64,000 bases of DNA from an uncultured Chitinophagales bacterium. GTDB lineage: Bacteria > Bacteroidota > Bacteroidia > Chitinophagales > UBA2359. A program made the translations under genes and the position numbers. Shown piece after piece: positions 25,362-34,704 of the stretch (the first letter of the stretch is position 1; the number at the start of each line of letters is the position of its first letter). Where the stretch lies: assembly GCA_937927195.1 (NCBI GenBank), contig CALBCY010000171.1:1-64000 (forward strand), written 5' to 3'. A model generated the notes under the pieces. The model searched no databases. It had not been told where the DNA came from and was given only the letters and a program-made list of their open reading frames with translations.

Positions 25362-25392
25362 TTTGCTAGCTTAAGCTAAATTGTTATTTTTG
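25362..25392 (+). promoter_or_regulatory. Complete Bacteroidota promoter for trmB
   Basis: TTTG (25362-25365) and TATTTTTG (25385-25392) are separated by 19 bases, matching the -33 TTTG / -7 TAnnTTTG consensus. The GTG start follows 14 bases after the -7 box, so the leader is only a few bases long. Confidence 0.75.
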
Positions 25393-25406
25393 CAAAAATT
25401 TTTCAA

Positions 25407-26093
25407 GTGGGTAAAAACAAACTTAGCAAATACGCAGATCTTGCGAGCTTTCCAAATGTTTACCAGAATGCTGCAGCGCTCATCCGCATTGACCTAATCA
25501 ATCATGAAGGGGAAGCCATCAAGGCAAAAGGATGCTGGAAGGAATTTCATTTTAAAAATGATCAACCAATCGTATTAGAACTGGCTTGTGGAAATGGAGA
25601 TTATACAATTGGAATGGCTCAACTGTTTCCTGAAAAGAGTTTTATCGGAATAGATATCAAAGGAAATAGAATTTGGCAAGGTGCCAAATTTGCAATTGAA
25701 AACAAACTAGCCAATGTGGCCTTTGTAAGAACTCAAATTGAATTGCTGGAAAACTATTTTGGTCCTGGAGAGATTGATGAAATCTGGATAACATTCCCAG
25801 ATCCATTTTTATCAGACAGAAGATTAAAAAACAGATTGACCTACACCAAGTTCCTTAGAATTTACAAATATATTCTAAAGGAAAATGGTTTTGTCAATCT
25901 TAAAACCGACAGTACTGAATTGTACGAATTCACAAAAGAAATGCTTGAATTGAATCAATGCAAAACGATTGTGGACAATGACCATATTTATAAAAATGGT
26001 TATGAAGAAAAATTGCTCGACTTAAAAACCAAATATGAAAAAATGCATTTGGCAAGGAATCGAACAATTAAGTATTTGAAGTTTCAACCTTAA
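25407..26093 (+). CDS. trmB: tRNA (guanine-N7-)-methyltransferase
   Basis: A 228-residue SAM-dependent enzyme that makes 7-methylguanosine at position 46 of tRNAs. Visible: SAM-binding ELACGNGDYTIGMA, FIGIDIKGNRIWQGA, and the catalytic/tRNA-contact block ITFPDPFLSDRRLKNRLT, which matches the family FPDPxxKxxxxKRR region in Bacteroidota form. The start is GTG: the protein begins GKNKLSKYADLASFPNV, the conserved beginning in this phylum, and there is no ATG nearby. It lies next to a tRNA gene, but this is probably chance. Confidence 0.93.
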   Translation: MGKNKLSKYADLASFPNVYQNAAALIRIDLINHEGEAIKAKGCWKEFHFKNDQPIVLELACGNGDYTIGMAQLFPEKSFIGIDIKGNRIWQGAKFAIENKLANVAFVRTQIELLENYFGPGEIDEIWITFPDPFLSDRRLKNRLTYTKFLRIYKYILKENGFVNLKTDSTELYEFTKEMLELNQCKTIVDNDHIYKNGYEEKLLDLKTKYEKMHLARNRTIKYLKFQP

Positions 26094-26138
26094 TTCGGGT
26101 ATTCGGTATTCGCTATTCGGTATTCGGGATTGGGCCTG
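26093..26138. repeat. Heptamer tandem repeat, about 5 copies of ATTCGGT
   Basis: Imperfect ATTCGGT/ATTCGCT/ATTCGGG units right after the trmB stop. Probably slippage-generated; no function evident. Confidence 0.7.
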
Positions 26139-26271
26139 GTGGTTTGGGTTTGACTTGCTATAAATACGTTAACAAAATCAGGCATGTGGAAATACCATTG
26201 TATCCAACAGGAGCAAGTCGGAATGCCGGCAAACCCTATCAACAGCAATGCTAACCAAGCAAACGCACAAA

Positions 26272-26305
26272 AAAAGCCGTTTCCCTGTGAAAAGAAACGG
26301 CTTTT
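26272..26305. terminator. Bidirectional Rho-independent terminator
   Basis: AAAAGCCGTTTC (26272-26283) pairs with GAAACGGCTTTT (26294-26305), 10-base loop, A-run before and T-run within. Sits between convergent trmB and the glucosaminidase gene. Confidence 0.88.
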
Positions 26306-26385
26306 ACCATTGTTATTTAAGATCAGACTTACAATTCAGTCTTTGCAATAAATGCACAGACTTAGTGTTAGCTATGAGATTACAA

Positions 26386-28206
26386 TTATCTAGTTTGAAT
26401 TGTCAGTCTCTGATCCAATTTAATAACGTTGGTAGCCAAGCTATTCAATCGCTTTAAATCTGCGACTGCAATACCATATTTCCTGCTGATATTATAAAGA
26501 GTGTCTCCTTTTTTAACAACGTGAAATATCGTCTTAGAGCTTGAATCAATGTTACTCATCGGCTTAGCCGATTCAGTAAGGTTAGTGGTGGTGTATGTTT
26601 TTTTCGGTTCAACAGTTTTCTTTTCAATTACTCTTGTGGTAATAGTTGAATTTGAATTATCAAAAAATGTAGTTCCCAATGGCTCAGAAGTTGACACTAC
26701 CTTTTTGGTATTGACAGGTCTTTGCACATTGTTGTTTGTAACGACTTCGCTTTGGTCGAAGAAAGTCTGCTTTTCGGTTACCTTTTTCTCAGCTGCATAG
26801 TTGTATGTTTTTACAGCATTGGTCTTAGGCTTGTTTGGTACTGGAACACTTGCATTTTTTTGAACTGTTGTTGATTTCGCAGCAGCATCTGTTTTGATAA
26901 CAGGCTTAACTGATTGGTTGATATTGGTATTCCCCTTTTTAAATTCTTCAGGAATGTAAGACTCTTTTTTAACAGAGCTTTGATCTACTACAACTGGCTG
27001 CTCTTGTGAAACTGGTTGAGTTCTCTTTTTATTCACATTAGCATATTTTTCATCTTGATAAATTTCAGTCATCAGAACTGGTCTGCGTCCAGAATCATCT
27101 CTCAACTGAATAACTTCTCCTGGTGCAGGTTGCATCCCAAATTCCATATTGTTGCGCTTGTAAAGTTTATCTTCTTTTACTCCATAGTGATGTGCAATTT
27201 CTTGCATACTCTCCCCTATTTTCACCTTGTGCGATGGAATATTGAAAGGACCTTTATTTCTTCTTGATTGCAAGTAAACCTTGGTATTTTCTGGAACTAC
27301 CTGACCATCGATGAAATAATTGTATTTCAATAGTTTCTTCAAATTGATTCCATAAAGCATTGCAATTTGAATGGGTGTTGCACTTTCAGTTGTAACAACC
27401 GTTTTAATATGATTGTAGTAAAATATCTCGCCTTTCTTCATTTGATCCGGAGCATATGATTTTGCTGGTACAAATGTTTTAGCAGTTTTACTTTTCGTCT
27501 TTGATTCTTTTACATTACTGCTTGTTGAAATACTTTTTGTTTTATTTGACTTTGAAACATTCAAAGAAGGTAAAACTGATTTGTTCGGTTTATTTTCTTT
27601 GGTAGAGTAACTTGTATTACTCGATCCAGCATTGGCCATTAATTGTTGATCAGCTTTAATGTCGAACTGATATAAATCGTATTTTTCAATAACATTAATC
27701 AATTGCTCATCATAAGTAGGATCGGTTGCATATCCAGCCTTTTTAAGGCCTCTACACCATCCTTTGTAGTCATTTAAGCTAAGTTTAAATAAACCAGCAT
27801 AACGACTTCTTAATAAAAACTCTGAATGATCTTGAAATGAAGAGTAATCAGAAGGATAAGCCCTAAAGCATTCATTTTCTTCATCGTCATCACGGTAAAC
27901 TTTTCTACCATTCCAACTCTTGTGGCATTTGATACCAAAATGATTGTTGCCTTCGTTCGCTAGATAACTATTCCCGTATTGTGATTCGAGAATCGCTTGA
28001 GCCAATGTAATACTGGCTGGAACTTTTACGCGATGCATTTCGCTAATCGCCATGTCTTTGTAGTCAAAAATATAATCAGCTACTGTGTTATAGATTTTGG
28101 CGTTTGGATCGTAATTGGTTTGATTTGCTGCTTTAGCATCCATGCTAATTACTAATAGCATTAAGATACAGAATAGAGATACCGTGGTATTCGTGAATTG
28201 GCGCAT
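26386..28206 (-). CDS. Exported glucosaminidase (GH73-type) with LysM domains, paralogue 1
   Basis: 606 residues from ATG 28206. Signal peptide (LFCILMLLVISMDAKA), glucosaminidase domain (about 30-180) with the family Glu at position 74 in ILESQYGNS, then NHFGIKCH and AGYATDPTYDEQLINVIEKYDLY. Two LysM-like modules (about 260-310 and 325-370) follow, then a long Thr/Lys/Val-rich spacer, then a good C-terminal LysM (VVKKGDTLYNISRKYGIAV). It cleaves N-acetylglucosamine linkages in peptidoglycan, probably in the periplasm for growth or division (inference). A start 15 codons upstream is in frame, but the leader fits 28206 better. First of three tandem paralogues on the same strand. Confidence 0.88.
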   Translation of the reverse strand: MRQFTNTTVSLFCILMLLVISMDAKAANQTNYDPNAKIYNTVADYIFDYKDMAISEMHRVKVPASITLAQAILESQYGNSYLANEGNNHFGIKCHKSWNGRKVYRDDDEENECFRAYPSDYSSFQDHSEFLLRSRYAGLFKLSLNDYKGWCRGLKKAGYATDPTYDEQLINVIEKYDLYQFDIKADQQLMANAGSSNTSYSTKENKPNKSVLPSLNVSKSNKTKSISTSSNVKESKTKSKTAKTFVPAKSYAPDQMKKGEIFYYNHIKTVVTTESATPIQIAMLYGINLKKLLKYNYFIDGQVVPENTKVYLQSRRNKGPFNIPSHKVKIGESMQEIAHHYGVKEDKLYKRNNMEFGMQPAPGEVIQLRDDSGRRPVLMTEIYQDEKYANVNKKRTQPVSQEQPVVVDQSSVKKESYIPEEFKKGNTNINQSVKPVIKTDAAAKSTTVQKNASVPVPNKPKTNAVKTYNYAAEKKVTEKQTFFDQSEVVTNNNVQRPVNTKKVVSTSEPLGTTFFDNSNSTITTRVIEKKTVEPKKTYTTTNLTESAKPMSNIDSSSKTIFHVVKKGDTLYNISRKYGIAVADLKRLNSLATNVIKLDQRLTIQTR

Positions 28207-28349
28207 TGTCTTGAATTTTAAATTTGAAAAATTAAATAAGCTTGGTATCATCCATAAGGCAAGTACTGTGCCAAAAGGAAAATTTTACCCAAAATTAAGT
28301 TCTCAAATGTGGAGAATGCGGCAAGACAGAAAGGCTATAAAAACAAAAT

Positions 28350-28372
28350 AAGGGGCTGAAAGTCAGCCCCTT
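28350..28372 (-). terminator. Terminator between glucosaminidase paralogues 2 and 1
   Basis: AAGGGGCTGA / TCAGCCCCTT with a 3-base loop, followed on the minus strand by ATTTTGTTTTT. It ends paralogue 2, so paralogue 1 should have its own promoter. Confidence 0.85.
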
Positions 28373-28490
28373 ATCCAATTATGTATTAAAAAAAATAAAC
28401 TTTTTTATTTCTATGAAATTTTATTCAAATTTCAACAAAATCATATTTATAAAGCCTTGTAAAATGTTGTTTGGAATTTAAGACAGTTAA

Positions 28491-30215
28491 CTACTTTCTT
28501 ATCTTTAAATTCATTCCGACTCTAATTTTATCAGATTTTAAATTGTTCAATGACTTCAATTCAAGAACGGTTAATCCATACTTCAAGGAGATTCTGTATA
28601 GGTTCTCTCCTGTTTTAACCTGGTGGGTTTTAACACTATTCGTGGTTCTTGAAATTTCTACTGAACTTGGCTCTACAACTCTAACAACTCTTGTGTCAGA
28701 TGTCGTTTTAACAATTGAAGGCTTCAAATTGTTCTTGTGTGAAACACTTTTGATTCTATAATCAGAATTACTAACAGGCTTATTTGCTGTATAAACGCGA
28801 GATACTGGATCGTAAACCAATGTTTGCTTCGAACTTGTTTGTTCAGCAGTTTTACTAGAATCAAATTTATCGACTGTTCTATTGACCATTTTACTTTCAA
28901 CCTTAGGCTCTTTTGGCGGATTAGCACGGCCTTTTGCTGGTGCATGGTAAACAACAAACTCTTCTTGCTTGTATTCAACAATTGCAGGATGTTTTGCTGG
29001 CTCATTCTTAGACCTGGAATTAGACCTTGATTCTTTTTTGTCCTCATTTTTAGCAGCATATTTAATTCTACTGTCATTGACGAAATGTAAAGGATCCAAT
29101 TCTTTTATTTCTGAGGGACTTTCCTTGTGCTCTTTAAGTGGTGTATATAAACGAGGAACATAGGGAGCTTTTGATCTTAAATAAAGTACTTCGCCTGGAA
29201 CAGCTTCAGTACCAACTTTCATTCTATTCAATCCATACAAAGAAGACAATTGTATACCATGGCTTAATGCTATTTTACGCATATCATCGCCAACACGAAC
29301 AATGTGATGTTCACGTTTTGAACTTCCCTTTCTTTTTCGTTCTTCTAAAAAGATATTTGTAAAAGGAGGAATCAATTGATTGTGTTCAAGATCATTTAAG
29401 CGAATCAATTCTTCCAAACTCACATTATAAATCTCAGAAACCTGAACAGGCCATACTTCTATTGAATATTTTACAACTTCTTTCCCATTGACTTTGCGAG
29501 GCTTTTGTAGAGGTAGTTTACCTATTTTATGACTTCTTTTTGGCAACACTGTGTAAAAGCCTGAATCATCGATGCTTTCTACACTGCGGCTGTTAAGAGA
29601 AGCCAATTCGTAATAAACTTTTCTTTTAGGCGGATGATAAACATAAACCTCCTTGTTGGAATTCCTCATATGAGGCGGAATGTACTCCATGTAATCATAT
29701 ACATATAAAGAGTAAGATTCTATTAGTCTGATTAGTTTGTAACCATAATATGGATCGGTGGCATAACCAGCCTTTCTCAAACCATGCGACCAAGCTTGAT
29801 AATCTTTTCTATCAATGCTATAGAGAAATTGATATCTTTTTTTCTTTAAAATCTTAGAATGATTTTGGTAAGAATCATATACTGAAGGGAATTTTCGGAA
29901 GCATTCTTGGAGTGCATCATCATCGTGCAGTATGGTTTCGCCATCCCAAGTATTGTGACATTTCAAACCAAAATGATTATTAGCTAGAACCGCTAAACGA
30001 CTTCTCCCATAATCTGATTCCAATAATCCTTGAGCGAGGGTGATGCTTGCTGGGATTCCTGATCTGTGCATTTCATCGACAGCAAAGTCCTTAAATTTAT
30101 CAACATATTCAATCGCCAACTGATCTTTAGAAACAGGTTGGGCTGAAATGAATTGACTAGATAAGAATAGGCCTATTAAGCCTGAATATAACAGGAAGTT
30201 GAGTTGTTTAAACAT
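28491..30215 (-). CDS. Exported glucosaminidase with LysM domains, paralogue 2
   Basis: 574 residues. Signal peptide (LLYSGLIGLFLSSQFISAQ), glucosaminidase domain with the Glu at position 66 in LLESDYGRS, NHFGLKCHNTWDG and AGYATDPYYGYKLIRLIESY. Three LysM-like modules: a degenerate one (SIEVWPVQVSEIYNVSLEE), a middle one (HHIVRVGDDMRKIALSHGI) and a canonical C-terminal one (HQVKTGENLYRISLKYGLTV). Like paralogue 1, it has a long low-complexity spacer between the last two modules. The role in peptidoglycan hydrolysis is inferred from the family. A set of 11-base-phased GATCAA repeats lies about 200 bases upstream. Confidence 0.88.
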   Translation of the reverse strand: MFKQLNFLLYSGLIGLFLSSQFISAQPVSKDQLAIEYVDKFKDFAVDEMHRSGIPASITLAQGLLESDYGRSRLAVLANNHFGLKCHNTWDGETILHDDDALQECFRKFPSVYDSYQNHSKILKKKRYQFLYSIDRKDYQAWSHGLRKAGYATDPYYGYKLIRLIESYSLYVYDYMEYIPPHMRNSNKEVYVYHPPKRKVYYELASLNSRSVESIDDSGFYTVLPKRSHKIGKLPLQKPRKVNGKEVVKYSIEVWPVQVSEIYNVSLEELIRLNDLEHNQLIPPFTNIFLEERKRKGSSKREHHIVRVGDDMRKIALSHGIQLSSLYGLNRMKVGTEAVPGEVLYLRSKAPYVPRLYTPLKEHKESPSEIKELDPLHFVNDSRIKYAAKNEDKKESRSNSRSKNEPAKHPAIVEYKQEEFVVYHAPAKGRANPPKEPKVESKMVNRTVDKFDSSKTAEQTSSKQTLVYDPVSRVYTANKPVSNSDYRIKSVSHKNNLKPSIVKTTSDTRVVRVVEPSSVEISRTTNSVKTHQVKTGENLYRISLKYGLTVLELKSLNNLKSDKIRVGMNLKIRK

Positions 30216-30540
30216 AATCTTAGTCTTGAAGTATTGTGCCGTTATTAAGCAGCAGCCTATAAAAATACATATTCCTGAGAATTTTCAGTAACATTTTTCC
30301 ATTGTTTCTTAGCAATTGGAATCGAAAAACGACTGAACAATCAGGTGAAAAGCAATAGTTGATGCCAATCTATTTCACTACAAAAACTTGAACAAGGTAA
30401 TCTTTTATTGATCAATACTTGATCAACGCAGGATCAATATTTCATAAAATTTCAACTCTATGAACATAAATTTCACAATAAAAATGAAATTGACTTTATT
30501 CTAAAATGTATCTTTTTTTTCTGAGCTGCTCTTATCGAAC
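30216..30540. other. 325-base gap between glucosaminidase paralogues 2 and 3
   Basis: No gene. Contains the phased GATCAA repeats at 30407-30437. No clear terminator for paralogue 3 is visible. Confidence 0.4.
30407..30437. promoter_or_regulatory. Three GATCAA half-sites at exact 11-base spacing
   Basis: GATCAA begins at 30410, 30421 and 30432; the first two lie in TTGATCAA palindromes. One-helical-turn phasing in the upstream region of paralogue 2 (start 30215, minus) suggests an operator for a protein bound on one face of the DNA. No regulator is identified. Confidence 0.35.
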
Positions 30541-31446
30541 CTATTTTTCGTATTCAACTTTTTTCGTTGGAACAGCTGAAGGCGATTCAGCATTCAAATA
30601 AATGATAGCTCCCACAGCAGGTTGGGCACCAAAAAAAAGTTTATTATTATCATAGAGCTTCTGAATATCTATTGAATACAAATTAGCAATAGATTCCATG
30701 GTTTCATTTTGCTTGACCGTATGCACTTTGGTTTTGGGCAATTCCTCAATTGGAACAATTCGTTGATTTGAGGCTACTTGGTTGGTTTTACCTGGTCTGA
30801 CATCGGCAGACTTATTGGTACTTACAGCCTGAATTTTTATTGCCAGTACTTCTTTGGCTTTGGAAGAAAGATTGGCTCTTTGTTCTTTTGGAATTCTCCA
30901 ACCTTTGCTTGAATCATCCAAGCCATAGAGTTCATATTTTTCGATTAAATGAATCAAACTACGTCCATAATAATTAGTAGTAGAATATCCAGCATGCTGC
31001 AATCCTACTGCCCAAGAAGTATAGTCTCTTTTGTCTATTTCAAAAAGATGGTCATAAAAGTGTAGACGATGATATTTCAGAAATTCCGAATGATCAAGGT
31101 AGGAATCAAGGGCGCTGGGATATTTTCTAAAACATTCATTGGGCGCATCATCATCAGCCAAAACTTTTTCGCCTGTCCAGTCTACTTTGCATTTTATTCC
31201 AAAATGATTATTGGCTTTCACAGCAAGGTTACTTGTTCCGTATCTTGATTCAATCAAGGCTTGAGCCATTTTTATACTTGCGGGCACCCCGCTTTTATTG
31301 CTTTCTTCTATTGCTATCTCGTCAAATTCGTCAACATAAGAGCGAATCAGTTCATCTGTCTTATTTCCTGAGAAGGAGACAAAACAAGCACAAGTAGCCA
31401 ACAAAAAAAACAAACCCAATAGGGCTTTTGATTTTTTGAAAATCAT
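30541..31446 (-). CDS. Exported glucosaminidase with one LysM, paralogue 3
   Basis: 301 residues from ATG 31446. Hydrophobic leader (ALLGLFFLLATCACFVSFSG), which may be a lipoprotein-like or cleavable signal, then a glucosaminidase domain with Glu at position 66 (LIESRYGTS), NHFGIKCKVDWTGEK and AGYSTTNYYGRSLIHLIEKYELYG. A single LysM follows (HTVKQNETMESIANLYSID). It is half the length of its two neighbours: it lacks the spacer and C-terminal LysM. It is probably the ancestral-size or a trimmed copy. A longer start at 31518 would put a basic, non-leader stretch in front of the signal, so it was not used. Confidence 0.87.
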   Translation of the reverse strand: MIFKKSKALLGLFFLLATCACFVSFSGNKTDELIRSYVDEFDEIAIEESNKSGVPASIKMAQALIESRYGTSNLAVKANNHFGIKCKVDWTGEKVLADDDAPNECFRKYPSALDSYLDHSEFLKYHRLHFYDHLFEIDKRDYTSWAVGLQHAGYSTTNYYGRSLIHLIEKYELYGLDDSSKGWRIPKEQRANLSSKAKEVLAIKIQAVSTNKSADVRPGKTNQVASNQRIVPIEELPKTKVHTVKQNETMESIANLYSIDIQKLYDNNKLFFGAQPAVGAIIYLNAESPSAVPTKKVEYEK

Positions 31447-31928
31447 TGGTTTCAATTTCTTAATTCTTTTTAAAACAAGCTTGGAAAGGGATTGGTCAAC
31501 CCAAAGGCGATTCAACAAAAATAAACCATTTTGAACGCTATCAAAAATGCTTTGGTGAATTTTATGTGATTTGAATAAAAAGATTTACATCAATCGTTGA
31601 CCGATTGAACAAATTATTAAACAATTTCACAAAAAATAACAATCCCTACCTCATAGCTGCTACGTTTAAAACGTGGTTTGGATTCAGAAATTTCAATAAT
31701 ACAATGTTAATTGGAATGTGCACCAATGCGTATATTGACCATTGCTTCTCTGGCTCGTTTCAACATTCGTCTGTTAATTCAAAAAAAACACTTTCATATA
31801 TATTTAATTGTTCATTTAGTTCTTCTTTCGAATCTTTTTTCGTATTAGTCACTTGGTGACTAGTACGAAAAAAGAAGCAAATTTTCATTTTTCCATGAAT
31901 TTTTTTCTGATTTTCCTTTTAAATTTTA
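31447..31928. other. 482-base gap left of truC
   Basis: No convincing gene; an open frame at 31605-31859 has poor composition and runs into the terminator hairpin. CAATCG-TTGAC-CGATTG (31591-31607) is a short inverted repeat upstream of paralogue 3. The terminator of truC is at 31834-31874. Confidence 0.4.
31834..31874 (-). terminator. Strong 19-bp hairpin after truC; copy 2 of the TAGTCAC repeat
   Basis: Arms 31834-31852 and 31856-31874 pair fully, with one G:U, around a 3-base loop (TTG). A/T runs at the ends make it a good terminator for truC on the minus strand. It contains the 19-base string shared, inverted, with 16147-16165. Confidence 0.85.
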
Positions 31929-32633
31929 TCAATCAACATAACTCATCCAGTCAAACTCTTTAAAAATCTTTTCCCAATGAAGTGGAAACCCCGCTTTTAT
32001 TGTTGTATCCTCCTTTGTTGCTGGATGACGAAAGCTCAAGGTCCTTGCATGCAACAACATAAAAGGGCAATTCAACTTTTCACGGAACATTTTATTATGA
32101 TGCCGCTCCCCATGTCTTTTGTCTCCAACAATGTAATGCCTTAAATGCGCAAAATGTCTTCTTATTTGATGCGTCCGACCTGTAAGAGGTTTAACCTTTG
32201 CCAGTGAATAACGTGCAGTTGAATAGCGACTTACAGGAATTGGCAATTCAATTTTATCCAAACATGTATAATTAGTCGTCGCTTCCTGAGCTTCTTTGCC
32301 GGTTTCATCTTCCCATGGCCGCAATGCTTTTGTTATTTCACCACCATCCGGTAAAAATCCCCTTACTATGGTGAAATATACTTTTTGAATGCCATTGGTC
32401 TTAAACAATTGCCCAAATTCAGAAGCCATGCTTTTATTTAATGAAAACAACAAAACACCCGACGTAGGCCGATCAAGTCGATGTAAAGGAAAAACCTTCT
32501 CGCCAATTTGATCTCTTAACTTCTGAACTGCAAATTCTGTCTCTTGAGCAGCAATTTTCGTCCTATGTACCAACAATCCCGCAGGTTTATTGATGGCAAT
32601 CAATTCAGCATCCCGATAAATAATTTCAAGCAT
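31929..32633 (-). CDS. truC: tRNA pseudouridine synthase C-like (RluA superfamily)
   Basis: A 234-residue pseudouridine synthase. Catalytic Asp54 lies in LHRLDRPTSGVLLF; KPLTGRTHQIRRHFAHLRHYIVGDKRHGER is the second family signature. TruC modifies U65 in some tRNAs. The RLDRPTSG motif plus short length and lack of an S4 domain favour TruC over RluC/RluD. The N-terminal IIYRDAELIAINKPAGLLVH is complete, so the start is well placed. Confidence 0.85.
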   Translation of the reverse strand: MLEIIYRDAELIAINKPAGLLVHRTKIAAQETEFAVQKLRDQIGEKVFPLHRLDRPTSGVLLFSLNKSMASEFGQLFKTNGIQKVYFTIVRGFLPDGGEITKALRPWEDETGKEAQEATTNYTCLDKIELPIPVSRYSTARYSLAKVKPLTGRTHQIRRHFAHLRHYIVGDKRHGERHHNKMFREKLNCPFMLLHARTLSFRHPATKEDTTIKAGFPLHWEKIFKEFDWMSYVD

Positions 32634-32779
32634 CCATTAATTTCATTAAAGTACCTAAATAAGGAATTAACACGTAGATATTAAAAGGATCATAATATAA
32701 CTGCCCAAAATATTGCGGAAAGATTAGACTATTGTAAAATCTATTGCATAGATAACTAATTTTAAAAGCCCAAACTGCT

Positions 32780-32787
32780 TACCTTTG
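32780..32787 (+). promoter_or_regulatory. -7 promoter box for the second M61 gene
   Basis: TACCTTTG fits TAnnTTTG, 78 bases before the ATG at 32866. No good -33 box at the expected spacing. Confidence 0.45.
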
Positions 32788-32865
32788 CAGCTTTTCCAGT
32801 CTTAGATCAGTAACAAGAAATATTAACTGGAGGATTGAATCATTTTATATTAAATCCGAGCTATT

Positions 32866-34692
32866 ATGAAGCGAATATTTACTGTTGTTACCTTTTTTTT
32901 ATTAATCTTAAATAGTATGATGGCAAGAGAAGAAGTGAAAATTACCGAATCAAGTGTTTCGGTAGCAAAAGACTTGGAAATTCGGTATGAACTCTCATTT
33001 CCGGAGCCTCAAACACACTATGTTGAGGTTACTATGGAAATAAGCAATTTGGATCAAGATACGATAGATCTAAAAATGCCTGTATGGACACCAGGTTCCT
33101 ACTTGATCAGAGAATTTCCGAAGAATGTGGATTTCTTCACAGCTAAAGATGGATCTAAGTTATTGCCTTCACACAAAGTGAGCAAAAACACTTGGAGAGT
33201 AGTCAGCAAAGATGTCTCTACTTTAACGGTTAGCTATAAGGTTTATTCTTTTGAAATGTCAGTTAGAACCTCTTTTATAGACATTGACAAAGCTTATATG
33301 AATGGGACGAGCATCTTTATGTTCCCCAAAGATGGTTTGCATTTGGAAAGTACCGTGAAATTCAATCCTTATCCAGGATGGGAAAAACTTTCAACAAGTC
33401 TGAAAGGAAAAGGCTGGGAAAGAAAAGCTGAGAATTACGATATTCTTTTTGATTCGCCAATTTTAATTGGAAATCAACAGATTGTTGAATTTGAGGCAGA
33501 AGGTATTCCACACATTATTGCCGTCGAAGGAATAGGAAACTATGATCTTGATAAAATGAAAAAGGATTTCATCCAAATTGTGAAAACAGAAACAGCAATG
33601 TTTAAGCACAATCCTTGTGATGAGTACACTTTTATTGTTTTGAGTACAGAAAACAATTATGGTGGATTAGAACACTTGAATTCTTCAAGTATGATCTTCC
33701 CAAGATGGAGCTTTGAGCCACAATCGAGCTATAATAAGTTTCTTAGCTTGGTCATGCATGAATATTTTCATTTGTGGAATATCAAAAGAATTCGTCCGAA
33801 GACATTGGGACCATTTGATTACGAAAGTGAAAACTATACCAATTTATTATGGGTTGCAGAAGGATTCACGTCTTACTATGATGAGTATTTGATGAGACGT
33901 GCAGGTTTTATTTCTGCAAACGATTATTTCAAGATGATTGAGAAAGTATTCAACTATTGTGAAAATACTCCTGGTCGTCATGTACAATCATTGGCTGATG
34001 CAAGTTTTGATGCTTGGATCAAATATTATAGAAAAAATGAAAATACTGATAACTGTTGTGTCTCTTATTACCAGAAAGGTGCAGGTGTAGCAGTATTGTT
34101 GGATTTGGCCATAAGAAATGCAACAAAAGGCAAGAAAAGTTTGGATGATGTAATGCGTATTTTATACACTGATTTTTACCAAGCGAAAGATGTTGGATTT
34201 ACTGATGTTGAAATGCAGAAAGTTATCAAGGACGTTGCAGGTGTGCCTTGCACGGAATTCTTCGATAGCTATATCTATGGAACTGGTCAGTTGAATTACA
34301 ACAAATACCTAAATTTCGCAGGACTTGAATTGGTAGATGGCAACAGCGGAAATAACAGTCCGTTTTTGGGATTGAATACCAAGAAAAAAGACGATAAGTT
34401 GGTTGTTACTTTTGTTGACAGCGAAGGACCTTCATGGGATGCTGACATCAATGTTAATGATGAAATTATTGCCATTAATGAATTCCGAGTTGGCGACAAA
34501 ATCAGCGACTGGATTAGTAAATACAAAGTAGGAGAAAAAGTGAAATTGCTAATTAGCAGAGCTGGTTTATTGAGAGAAGTTGAAATTACTCTTGAAAACA
34601 ATCCAAAATCGAAATTTAGAGTTGTTAAAATGAAAAATGCCACATCAGAACAAAAGGAATTGTTCGAAGGTTGGATGGATGAAAAATTCTAA
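32866..34692 (+). CDS. Exported M61 metallopeptidase with PDZ domain
   Basis: 608 residues, the usual length for the family. Signal peptide (VTFFLLILNSMMA), beta N-terminal domain with MPVWTPGSYLIREFPKNVD, catalytic domain with HEYFH (His298, Glu299, His302) in VMHEYFHLWNIKRIRP and WVAEGFTSYYDEY (Glu332), then a PDZ domain (about 500-590; LGLNTKKKDDKLVVTFVD). It is a zinc-dependent aminopeptidase-type enzyme for N-terminal Gly/Ala peptides by family knowledge. It is only a distant paralogue of the M61 gene at 10649, which carries an extra C-terminal domain. Monocistronic, with its own terminator. Confidence 0.92.
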   Translation: MKRIFTVVTFFLLILNSMMAREEVKITESSVSVAKDLEIRYELSFPEPQTHYVEVTMEISNLDQDTIDLKMPVWTPGSYLIREFPKNVDFFTAKDGSKLLPSHKVSKNTWRVVSKDVSTLTVSYKVYSFEMSVRTSFIDIDKAYMNGTSIFMFPKDGLHLESTVKFNPYPGWEKLSTSLKGKGWERKAENYDILFDSPILIGNQQIVEFEAEGIPHIIAVEGIGNYDLDKMKKDFIQIVKTETAMFKHNPCDEYTFIVLSTENNYGGLEHLNSSSMIFPRWSFEPQSSYNKFLSLVMHEYFHLWNIKRIRPKTLGPFDYESENYTNLLWVAEGFTSYYDEYLMRRAGFISANDYFKMIEKVFNYCENTPGRHVQSLADASFDAWIKYYRKNENTDNCCVSYYQKGAGVAVLLDLAIRNATKGKKSLDDVMRILYTDFYQAKDVGFTDVEMQKVIKDVAGVPCTEFFDSYIYGTGQLNYNKYLNFAGLELVDGNSGNNSPFLGLNTKKKDDKLVVTFVDSEGPSWDADINVNDEIIAINEFRVGDKISDWISKYKVGEKVKLLISRAGLLREVEITLENNPKSKFRVVKMKNATSEQKELFEGWMDEKF

Positions 34693-34704
34693 TCAATTAT
34701 TTAT

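Noticed and set aside
26016-26300. Regulatory RNA between trmB and the terminator
   Set aside because: Only short tandem repeats and a clear terminator are seen; no conserved structure can be argued.
31605-31859. 84-codon plus-strand frame
   Set aside because: Poor composition, ends inside a terminator hairpin, no homology recognised.
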